From positions 1 through 6,510 of the forward strand of contig JAGLTP010000155.1 in NCBI GenBank assembly GCA_023135215.1: DNA of 6,510 nt, read 5' to 3'. The position numbers and the translations under genes were made by a program. Below the pieces are notes generated by a model that worked only from the letters and a program-made list of their open reading frames with translations, was not told the DNA's origin and searched no databases. Shown here piece after piece: positions 1 to 5,086 of this stretch (the stretch's first letter is position 1; each line of letters begins with the position of its first letter). The stretch is from Candidatus Heimdallarchaeota archaeon (GTDB lineage: Archaea > Asgardarchaeota > Heimdallarchaeia > Heimdallarchaeales > Heimdallarchaeaceae).

Positions 1-885
1 TGGAATTGGGAAATGTTACTCAGTACGGGAGATCCTAAGTATGCTGATTTGATTGAATGGCAATTATATAACGCAGTTTTACCAGGAATGTCTCTGGATG
101 GAAGATCATATGCCTATTCAAATCCACTTGAATCGAGAGGAGGATTGGAACGACAAGAGTGGTATAAAACAGCTTGCTGTCCATCTAACATTTCAAGAAC
201 TCTAGCTCAGCTTGGTAAATTCATCTATACTTCTAAAGTTAATGAAGTATGGATACACCAATACATTGGAAACGAAATAGAATTAAAAATGGGAAGAAAA
301 GCAGACAAACCTGTTCAGATTACCATGAATTCTGAATTACCTTGGGAAGGTAATATTCGTATAAACATTAAGAACAAAGAAAAATATAGATTCACACTAA
401 ATCTTCGAATTCCAAGCTGGACTAGAGATTGTGAAATCGTAGTTAATGGTCAAAAGATGGAAATTGAAGAACCTACGAAGGAGAACGTTCAGACGGCATC
501 AGGTTATTCTCCCTATGATTCTTATTACATTTCTATTCAAAAGAGTTGGAAAGTTAATAATAAAATTGAAATTTATTTCCCTGTAAGAGTCAAACAACAG
601 CTTTCTCATCCAAAAGTAAAGAACAACAAATCAAAAATCGCGTTGACAAGAGGACCTTTAGTTTATTGTTTTGAAGGTATAGATAATCCTACTCATAATA
701 TACCTTCAGCTGAAATCAATCTAGATCAACCTTTTAAGATTGAACAAACGGATATTCTAAATGGCATACTATCAATCAAAGCAAAGGATTTTGGTTTCAA
801 TACTTTAACAGCTATTCCATATTATAGCTGGGCAAATCGAGGGGATTCACCTATGCAAATATGGATTGATGATTTCAAAAAATAA
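1..885 (+). CDS. GH127 family beta-L-arabinofuranosidase, C-terminal part (partial, 5' end outside window)
   Basis: The reading frame is open from base 1 (W-N-W-E-M-L...), so this is the last 294 residues of a protein whose family is usually about 600-700 residues. Numbering from the first codon, it has the family hallmarks: TGD-x-x-YAD-x-x-E-x-x-LYN near residues 9-24, NPLES at 41-45, a double-cysteine ACCPSN motif with Cys59-Cys60, LRIPSW at 135-140, RGPLVY at 217-222 and PYYSWANRG at 273-281. In characterised GH127 enzymes the first Cys of the pair is the nucleophile and both Cys bind zinc, with a Glu and a Cys from an upstream Glu-x-Cys motif. That upstream motif should lie roughly 15-20 residues before the window and cannot be checked. 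The part after about residue 100 is the beta-sandwich region. The expected role is release of L-arabinofuranose from plant or algal glycans; related members cleave other sugars, so the exact substrate is inferred. No signal peptide can be assessed. Confidence 0.93.
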   Translation, partial: WNWEMLLSTGDPKYADLIEWQLYNAVLPGMSLDGRSYAYSNPLESRGGLERQEWYKTACCPSNISRTLAQLGKFIYTSKVNEVWIHQYIGNEIELKMGRKADKPVQITMNSELPWEGNIRINIKNKEKYRFTLNLRIPSWTRDCEIVVNGQKMEIEEPTKENVQTASGYSPYDSYYISIQKSWKVNNKIEIYFPVRVKQQLSHPKVKNNKSKIALTRGPLVYCFEGIDNPTHNIPSAEINLDQPFKIEQTDILNGILSIKAKDFGFNTLTAIPYYSWANRGDSPMQIWIDDFKK

Positions 886-891
886 ACCTCA

Positions 892-896
892 TTTTT
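892..896 (+). terminator. Possible U-tract terminator after the GH127 gene
   Basis: A run of five T lies 7 nt past the GH127 stop codon, without a hairpin. Archaeal RNA polymerase can terminate on U-rich tracts alone, so this is a weak candidate. Confidence 0.25.
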
Positions 897-909
897 CAAT
901 TTCCATTAA

Positions 910-949
910 TTTTATAAGTTAGTCTCATTTTGAATATCTTCAATCGGTG
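910..949 (+). promoter_or_regulatory. TATA box and GGTG Shine-Dalgarno for the SDR gene
   Basis: A TATA-like box (TTTATAAG, 911-918) is centred about 40 nt before the ATG at 955. A start site about 26 nt downstream of it would leave a short leader of about 15 nt. That leader contains GGTG at 946-949, complementary to the CACC core of the archaeal 16S rRNA 3' end and 5 nt before the ATG. This is the only gene start in the window with a credible Shine-Dalgarno sequence. The promoter is inferred; read-through from the GH127 gene is also possible. Confidence 0.5.
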
Positions 950-954
950 TTCCC

Positions 955-1761
955 ATGAAGAAGGAGAAAAAGACAGTTTTAGTGACTGGTGCAGCTTCAG
1001 GTATTGGTCAAGCAATAACAGAATTTCTAGCTGAGAAGGGAGAAACTGTTATAGCTACAGATTTCGTCGCAGAAGGGCTAAAAAAATATGATAATCGAAA
1101 GAATATCCTCCCAGTTCTTATGGATGTTAAAAGTTCAGATAGCATTAATGAAGCTTTAAAGAAGGTTGAATCGTTTTGCGATGGTTTAGATGTATTGGTA
1201 AACAATGCAGGTATATTTGTGGGAGGACCTCTAGTTGAAATGGATATCGAAGAAATTGAACGTATTATGGATATCAATGTTTTAGGATATGCTAGAGTTA
1301 CTCAAGCATTCTACCCCTTATTAAAGAATAAAGGAAGTAAAATAATCAATTTAAGCTCTGAAGTTGCTCGTATATCTTTTCCTTTCAATGGCCCTTATTC
1401 TATGAGTAAATATGCAATAGAAGCTTTTTCCGATTCATTGAGAAGAGAACTAGTAAACTTTGGAATAAAAGTAGTAATAATTCAACCTGGAGCAATGAGA
1501 ACCGGTTTCATTGAGGTTACTAAAGAAGTCTATCAGAAGTATTCTGAAAGCGCAGATTTTCAAGACATTTTTAGTCGATTGATACCTATTCTTGAGAAAG
1601 AGAAATATTCTGATCCTATTTTTATTGCTAAAAAAATTTACAAAATAATTCATAAGAGAAAACCAAAGATAAGATACAGAGTAAAGAATAATCAACAAAG
1701 AAGAATACTTGAATTCTTACCTGCTTCATGGGCAGATTTTCTAATAAACAATCTCATGTAA
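955..1761 (+). CDS. Classical short-chain dehydrogenase/reductase (SDR), retinol/hydroxysteroid dehydrogenase-like
   Basis: This 268-residue protein has a complete set of classical SDR motifs. The nucleotide-binding TGxxxGIG is at 11-18. Asp36 ends the second beta strand and favours NAD(H) over NADP(H). Asp57-Val58 sits at the adenine pocket, and NNAG is at 83-86. The catalytic tetrad is Asn108, Ser135, Tyr148 and Lys152 (YSMSK), with the usual 13-residue Ser-Tyr spacing; PGAMRT follows at 178-183. The C-terminal region, with RYRV near 215-225 and a final LP-x-x-W-x-D-x-LI pattern, resembles the SDR group that includes retinol and 17-beta-hydroxysteroid dehydrogenases, but the substrate in this organism cannot be told. 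It is cytoplasmic, with no signal or TM segment. The ATG is the first start candidate and is backed by GGTG 5 nt upstream. It lies 69 nt after the GH127 gene on the same strand; a shared role in sugar oxidation is possible but not shown. Confidence 0.93.
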   Translation: MKKEKKTVLVTGAASGIGQAITEFLAEKGETVIATDFVAEGLKKYDNRKNILPVLMDVKSSDSINEALKKVESFCDGLDVLVNNAGIFVGGPLVEMDIEEIERIMDINVLGYARVTQAFYPLLKNKGSKIINLSSEVARISFPFNGPYSMSKYAIEAFSDSLRRELVNFGIKVVIIQPGAMRTGFIEVTKEVYQKYSESADFQDIFSRLIPILEKEKYSDPIFIAKKIYKIIHKRKPKIRYRVKNNQQRRILEFLPASWADFLINNLM

Positions 1762-1780
1762 TTACCAAGTAAAAAATAAA

Positions 1781-1790
1781 ACTTATAACT
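1781..1790 (+). promoter_or_regulatory. TATA-like box for the seven-TM protein gene
   Basis: ACTTATAACT, preceded by an A-rich stretch, is centred about 28 nt before the ATG at 1814. No purine-rich ribosome-binding site lies before the ATG, so a leaderless or nearly leaderless mRNA is expected. Confidence 0.5.
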
Positions 1791-1813
1791 AACTGAATTT
1801 CATAAATGCTTCA

Positions 1814-2614
1814 ATGGTTCATGATGTTACTCGAATTTTTGGTGTAGAATTCATCATTCTTGATCTTATATTCTGTTTTATTTGGATGATAATTCTAATT
1901 AGGAAAAAATATATTCTACAATGGCTTTTCGGGCTCTTTGGAGCAGTGGTAGTTTTTCTTTTTGATTATGTTTTGTGGTATACTGTTCATGATCCTCCTA
2001 CAAGAATAATATATTCTCTTCCCGAGGGATTTACGCCTTTAACATTCCTTATCTATTTTTCATTCACTTATGGAATGATTGAATTTAGCTTTGCTGCTGT
2101 CATGTTTAGCGCCAAAAGCTGGAGAAAAATGCTTTATTGGACCATTTTGCTTTACACGGGATGGTTTGTCATAGGATTATTACCAAGAGTTCTACCAATG
2201 AGCGATACTACTATCCATATTGTTAGACAAATGACCAGAGGTAGATGGTTGCAAATTGGAATGGTAGTTGGAGGATATCTCCTTTTAATAGTTTTGAAAT
2301 TCATTTGGGAACCATTCAAAGATCTTACTTGGAAAAAGCTAGGTTACTTGTTTTTAGTTGGTGTTTTAGTTCATTTTGCTATGGAAATAACATTGTTTGC
2401 AGCAGGTATAAGGCCAATAGGAAATCTAGTAGATGTTTTACTCTTCAACAGCCTGATTGAGTTCAATTCAGGAATACCATTCATATATTTCGGTTGGGCT
2501 CTATTAAAGGATAAAGGAATTAGTATAGGTGGAGAAACAGAAGAATTGCCAATTGAAACAGCAGTTTTACCATCTAAAGAATTGGACATTCAAACCTCAC
2601 TTAAAAAGGAGTGA
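1814..2614 (+). CDS. Unrecognised integral membrane protein, about seven TM helices
   Basis: I do not recognise this 266-residue protein. Hydrophobic stretches fall near residues 9-29, 33-56, 73-98, 105-125, 144-163, 174-198 and 203-231. Basic residues after helix 1 (RKK, 30-32), helix 3 (KSWRK, 101-105) and helix 5 (K162 to K175) give a positive-inside topology with N-terminus outside and C-terminus inside. A hydrophilic tail of about 35 residues (232-266, Glu/Thr/Pro rich) would lie in the cytoplasm. Charged residues sit in or at the edge of helices (Asp51, Glu90, Glu191, Glu216), and an HDPP motif at 59-62 lies on the predicted outer loop; these hint at a transport, binding or enzymatic role but do not identify it. 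The ATG at 1814 is the first start after an in-frame stop at 1790-1792 and is supported by the TATA-like box. The gene ends with TGA and converges on the HD gene 65 nt away. Confidence 0.85.
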   Translation: MVHDVTRIFGVEFIILDLIFCFIWMIILIRKKYILQWLFGLFGAVVVFLFDYVLWYTVHDPPTRIIYSLPEGFTPLTFLIYFSFTYGMIEFSFAAVMFSAKSWRKMLYWTILLYTGWFVIGLLPRVLPMSDTTIHIVRQMTRGRWLQIGMVVGGYLLLIVLKFIWEPFKDLTWKKLGYLFLVGVLVHFAMEITLFAAGIRPIGNLVDVLLFNSLIEFNSGIPFIYFGWALLKDKGISIGGETEELPIETAVLPSKELDIQTSLKKE

Positions 2615-2652
2615 TTGTTGAGAAATTTTTGATTTGAAATGAAGAATAAAGT

Positions 2653-2689
2653 AAAAAAAAATATTCATTTGATGAAAAATCATCTAAAT
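2653..2689 (-). terminator. Hairpin plus T9 tract ending the HD-domain gene
   Basis: Bases 2667-2675 (ATTTGATGA) pair with 2680-2689 (TCATCTAAAT), leaving one bulged base and an AAAA loop. Read on the minus strand, the hairpin includes the HD gene's TGA stop and is followed after 5 nt by nine T (2661-2653). The U-tract alone would suit archaeal termination, so the hairpin may be incidental. The plus strand has no matching U-tract after the hairpin; its nearest is TTTTT at 2626-2630, just after the seven-TM gene. Confidence 0.5.
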
Positions 2690-3234
2690 TTGACAAACTC
2701 TATGTCCAAATCTTGTAAAGACCTTTCAGTTCTTACAGAGTAGAAGTTATAGGTATCCATACCATGAAGAAATCTATCAAGCGAATCAACATCTTTGATT
2801 AGCTCTACGAATTTATCATCTGAGTAGTTTTTCTTGTTTGTATGAAGGTTAGTGGCTGTAACAATTAATTCTATCTCTTCTTCCCTAATTTCACCTGTTT
2901 CTTGACCAAAATTTGAGTTATAATTTTCTAAGAACTCTTTGACCATTGGAGCACCCAAAGGACCGTGATCCTTGAAAATTCCAGTTCTAATGATAGCTAA
3001 GTCATGGATTGCACCTGCTATACCACTCAACTCTATGTTTAATCCTCTTTTGTGAGCTAGCAGCTTAGCTAATTGTGAACAAGAAAACATGTGATTTATA
3101 CTCCATTCCAATGGTTGGTCTCTCTTATCGATAGAACTGTTCAACACTTCATCCAGAAGGAGAGTTAAAATTTGATTCAATCTCTTCATTTCTAAATTTA
3201 TTATATCGTCTGAATTTGAAATATTAGAAGTCAC
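2680..3234 (-). CDS. HD-domain metal-dependent phosphohydrolase
   Basis: This 184-residue protein carries the HD-superfamily metal-binding pattern: His48 (NHMFSCSQLA), His77-Asp78 (GAIHDLA), His90 in a KDHGPLGA motif, His131 (NLHTNKK) and Asp148/Asp150 in KDVDSLDRFL. HD proteins of this size usually hydrolyse phosphate esters of nucleotides or other small molecules. The extra His90 and His131 suggest a two-metal site, but the substrate cannot be read from the sequence. It is cytoplasmic, with no TM segment. The start is GTG at 3234-3232; Met16 would be an ATG alternative that keeps the whole HD core. GTG is preferred because an A/T-rich TATA-like box sits about 25 nt upstream. The gene lies 83 nt downstream of the DegV gene on the same strand, so it could be read from its own promoter or by read-through. 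Confidence 0.85.
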   Translation of the reverse strand: MTSNISNSDDIINLEMKRLNQILTLLLDEVLNSSIDKRDQPLEWSINHMFSCSQLAKLLAHKRGLNIELSGIAGAIHDLAIIRTGIFKDHGPLGAPMVKEFLENYNSNFGQETGEIREEEIELIVTATNLHTNKKNYSDDKFVELIKDVDSLDRFLHGMDTYNFYSVRTERSLQDLDIEFVKFR

Positions 3235-3254
3235 AAGTAAGAAGTTAATAAGTA

Positions 3255-3264
3255 ATTTTTATTT
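3255..3264 (-). promoter_or_regulatory. TATA-like box for the HD-domain gene
   Basis: On the minus strand this reads AAATAAAAAT, centred about 25 nt before the GTG start at 3234. The bases just before the GTG are pyrimidine-rich with no Shine-Dalgarno sequence, so a leaderless mRNA beginning at the GTG is likely. The box is weaker than the others in the window. Confidence 0.4.
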
Positions 3265-3273
3265 CTTGTGCAT

Positions 3274-3290
3274 AAAAGAAGAGAAAAAGA
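3274..3290 (-). terminator. Pyrimidine/T-rich tract after the DegV gene
   Basis: On the minus strand this is an almost pure T/C stretch with T5 and T4 runs, starting about 28 nt past the DegV stop codon. It is a plausible archaeal U-tract terminator separating DegV from the HD gene. There is no hairpin. Confidence 0.35.
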
Positions 3291-3317
3291 TGTTATAGGT
3301 TAATCTTGGATTGCCAG

Positions 3318-4193
3318 TTAATTGTAGGACATTAATGCATCATCAGGTATTTCAACGATACCAATACCAAATACGAATGGTCCAGCATGACTTATTATAT
3401 TTGCTCCAATAGGTTCATAGAAGAATTTTAATGGCTTGTATTTGTCTGCTAAGCCCTCTGCGAATTTTTTGAACTCTTGAGTTTCGATTCCAAAGATAGT
3501 AGCAAAATTATAATTTGTATAATCTTTTGTAAATTCTTGCAATTTACTCTCAAAAAACTCGAATCCTGCTTCAAGACCTTTAACAGTGTCTTCTGGTTTG
3601 ATTTCACCATCTTCTATTGTCAAGATAGGTTTAACTCCTATGAGTTTTCCTAGCATACTCTTAGCAGCTCCAATTCTTCCACCTCGTCGTAGATATTCGA
3701 GGGTGTCTACTATAAAGTATAGCTTCAAGCTTTTTATCATCTCATTTAATTCTTCTATAACTTTCTCGAGAGCTATACTTTGATTTCTTCTAAGAATTGC
3801 ATGATCGATTAATAACGACATCCCCCATGAAACTGACTGTGTGTCGAAAGCAAAAAAACGATCAGGATCTATTTTTCTTGCGGTTAAAATAGCATTTTGA
3901 TAAGTAGCTGACATTTTCGAACTTATAGCTATGTAAAGCACTTTATCGTATTTCTTAAGAGAATCATCAATTATCCTATGAAAATCAGCAGGTGGAGCTA
4001 CAGATGTAGATGTTTTAGCTTTATCATTAATCATTTTATCAATCATTTCTTCTCTTGTGATGTTTTCTCGATCAATGAATTCCACATCATCAATCATGAT
4101 TCTGGTGGGAATAAGAATCAGATCATGCTTCTTCTTATACTCTAAGCTAAACTCAGCTCCTGAATCAGTCATAATACCGAAATTATGTGCCAT
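3318..4193 (-). CDS. DegV family protein (FakB-like fatty-acid-binding protein)
   Basis: This 291-residue protein is full length for the family (about 280-290) and matches it throughout. It has MTDSGAEFS at 8-16 (the TDS motif), TSVAPPADF at 63-71 (the TSxPxxxDF motif), ISSKMSATY at 90-98 (the ISSxxSGTY motif with Ala for Gly), FDTQSVSWG at 116-124, DTLEYLRRGGRIG at 163-175, then GVKPIL at 186-191, and a HAGPFVFGIG end motif at 269-278. DegV proteins bind a fatty acid in a deep pocket. In Firmicutes, FakB presents it to the kinase FakA for phosphorylation; no FakA/Dak2-type gene is visible here. It is cytoplasmic. The ATG is backed by a TATA box centred 26 nt upstream. It is transcribed divergently from the gene at 4299 and lies upstream of the HD gene. 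Family identity is secure; the function in an archaeon is inferred. Confidence 0.95.
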   Translation of the reverse strand: MAHNFGIMTDSGAEFSLEYKKKHDLILIPTRIMIDDVEFIDRENITREEMIDKMINDKAKTSTSVAPPADFHRIIDDSLKKYDKVLYIAISSKMSATYQNAILTARKIDPDRFFAFDTQSVSWGMSLLIDHAILRRNQSIALEKVIEELNEMIKSLKLYFIVDTLEYLRRGGRIGAAKSMLGKLIGVKPILTIEDGEIKPEDTVKGLEAGFEFFESKLQEFTKDYTNYNFATIFGIETQEFKKFAEGLADKYKPLKFFYEPIGANIISHAGPFVFGIGIVEIPDDALMSYN

Positions 4194-4224
4194 AGTTTTT
4201 CTTATTCAGACGTAGTTAAAAACT
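4194..4224. repeat. Inverted repeat spanning the DegV core promoter
   Basis: AGTTTTT (4194-4200) and AAAAACT (4218-4224) are 7-bp inverted arms 17 bp apart. They cover the TATA box and reach the start codon. An operator at this place could block transcription, but in such AT-rich DNA arms like these can arise by chance. Confidence 0.25.
4215..4223 (-). promoter_or_regulatory. TATA box for the DegV gene
   Basis: On the minus strand this reads GTTTTTAAC, centred 26 nt before the ATG at 4193. The sequence just before the ATG (AGAAAAACT) has no GGTG-type site, pointing to a leaderless mRNA. Confidence 0.55.
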
Positions 4225-4269
4225 TTGTTTATCCCAGAATAGAGATTCATCCCTTTCCATTTAAGAATA

Positions 4270-4278
4270 TTTAAATTT
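4270..4278 (+). promoter_or_regulatory. Strong TATA box for the membrane-anchored protein gene
   Basis: TTTAAATTT, preceded by purine-rich AAGAA (4263-4267) as a possible BRE, is centred about 26 nt before the ATG at 4299. This is a close match to the archaeal consensus TTTAWATA. No Shine-Dalgarno lies before the ATG, so a leaderless mRNA is expected. Confidence 0.65.
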
Positions 4279-4298
4279 CATTAATTCATTTCTTATCT

Positions 4299-4769
4299 AT
4301 GAAAACAAGAACTAAAGTATTTCTGGTCTTTTTTCTACTCATTATAGCAGCTGTGATAGTTATAGGAGTAGATGTGTATTTAAGCTACAAGGACTTTGAA
4401 GCAAAATCAAGTGAGTTTGTAATAGGTACTCCAGCTTTTGATATAGCAAGTAACAATGAATCAGCTACCATTACCTCCTCTTTGTCAACTCCATCACTAG
4501 GTTATATGCCCAAATCGGTAAGATTAGACATAACTGTGAAAAAAGGTGGTTCAGTTTATGGAGATCCACAGCAGGTTACGATTAAACTAGGTGAATCACA
4601 AAATTTGGAATTTGTTTTGGTTTTCGAAGCTGCTGATATAACTACAATTTCCACAGGTGGTACTATCTCTCTGACTGTTGAAGTGTTAGCTACACCGATA
4701 TACTTTGGGATACCTCTCAATTTTGTTGCACAGGAATTTGCTCCATTGGTGATAGATATTCACATCTAA
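4299..4769 (+). CDS. Membrane-anchored, beta-rich extracytoplasmic protein, loosely LEA14/WHy-like
   Basis: This 156-residue protein starts with a basic tip (KTRTK) and one long hydrophobic helix at about residues 6-28. With no clear cleavage site, the helix is probably an uncleaved anchor. The rest (about 35-156) is rich in Thr, Ser, Val and Ile in alternating patterns typical of beta strands. It has no Cys and no obvious catalytic residues, and would sit outside the membrane. The order of strands, with a hydrophilic turn KKGGSVYGDP (81-90) and a late PIYFGIPL segment (133-140), loosely recalls the LEA type 2 (LEA14/WHy) beta-sandwich seen in archaeal membrane-anchored proteins; this is a low-confidence resemblance and the function is unknown. 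Codon choice looks like the neighbours. It is divergent from DegV and 59 nt upstream of the Cys-rich gene, which has its own promoter. Confidence 0.8.
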   Translation: MKTRTKVFLVFFLLIIAAVIVIGVDVYLSYKDFEAKSSEFVIGTPAFDIASNNESATITSSLSTPSLGYMPKSVRLDITVKKGGSVYGDPQQVTIKLGESQNLEFVLVFEAADITTISTGGTISLTVEVLATPIYFGIPLNFVAQEFAPLVIDIHI

Positions 4770-4777
4770 CACTTCTA

Positions 4778-4809
4778 TTTTTCTCTCTTCAACTAAAGTT
4801 TTTTATTTT
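4778..4809 (+). terminator. Two T-tracts after the membrane-anchored protein gene
   Basis: T5 (4778-4782) and T6-A-T4 (4799-4809) follow the stop codon at 4769 and could end the transcript in U-rich RNA. The second tract also serves as the presumed TATA region of the next gene. Confidence 0.4.
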
Positions 4810-4810
4810 A
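4800..4810 (+). promoter_or_regulatory. TATA-like box for the Cys-rich protein gene
   Basis: TTTTTATTTTA is centred about 24-25 nt before the GTG at 4829. The bases between hold no GGTG-type site close to the GTG, so a leaderless mRNA starting at GTG fits. Confidence 0.45.
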
Positions 4811-4828
4811 CCGGATTTAGAAAACCTT

Positions 4829-5086
4829 GTGACTGTCGTAGGAAGCCATCTACGTTGTGATTGTAAGAAGGTGATAAAAGCATCTTTTTGTCCTAGACCT
4901 ATATTATCACCAACTAAAAAAAGAGAAAATTCCTATTTTCACTGTCCATACTGTAAACTAGATTTTACTTGTAGTCAAGCAATTAAAAACATAACAGAGA
5001 CAGACAAATATGGTTATCCTCAAACTGAAAAAACAGTCTGTAGAAAGTGTGAAACAAAATTAGAAAAAAGAGTTTGGCCGGATTAG
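4829..5086 (+). CDS. Small cysteine-rich, probably zinc-binding protein of unknown function
   Basis: This 85-residue protein has eight cysteines: C10-x-C12, C21, C39-P-Y-C42, C48, C71-R-K-C74. CPYC and CRKC are typical zinc knuckles, and the spacing suggests two four-Cys zinc sites, perhaps C10/C12/C21/C48 or similar with the CxxC pairs. The chain is basic (many Lys/Arg) with no TM helix, so a nucleic-acid or protein-binding role is plausible but not shown. I do not recognise a family. The GTG start is chosen because a TATA-like box lies about 25 nt upstream and no in-frame ATG precedes the first Cys. The TAG stop (5084-5086) overlaps the TAA of the convergent kinase gene by 2 of 3 bases. All the Cys codons are intact and the composition is consistent with a real protein. 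Confidence 0.72.
   Translation: MTVVGSHLRCDCKKVIKASFCPRPILSPTKKRENSYFHCPYCKLDFTCSQAIKNITETDKYGYPQTEKTVCRKCETKLEKRVWPD

Noticed and set aside
1008..1277. Minus-strand open frame of 89 codons within the SDR gene
   Set aside because: It is opposite a gene with complete SDR motifs, has a Ser/Ile-rich low-complexity composition, and lacks a promoter.
1450..1698. Minus-strand open frame of 82 codons within the SDR gene
   Set aside because: A shadow of the SDR C-terminal region; no promoter and no recognisable domain.
2245..2589. Open frames on both strands inside the seven-TM gene (2245-2460 plus; 2371-2589 minus)
   Set aside because: Both overlap a long continuous hydrophobic coding frame with its own TATA box and show no protein-like features.
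955..2614. GH127, SDR and seven-TM genes as one sugar-use operon
   Set aside because: Gaps of 69 and 52 nt each hold a TATA-like box, and neither the SDR nor the membrane protein shows a sugar-specific signature.
3586..3783. Plus-strand open frame of 65 codons inside the DegV gene
   Set aside because: It is antisense to the conserved DegV GGR region and its Ser/Ile/Pro composition is a shadow of that.
5024..5037. ACTG-A6-CAGT inverted repeat
   Set aside because: Four-bp arms inside a coding region in AT-rich DNA; expected by chance.
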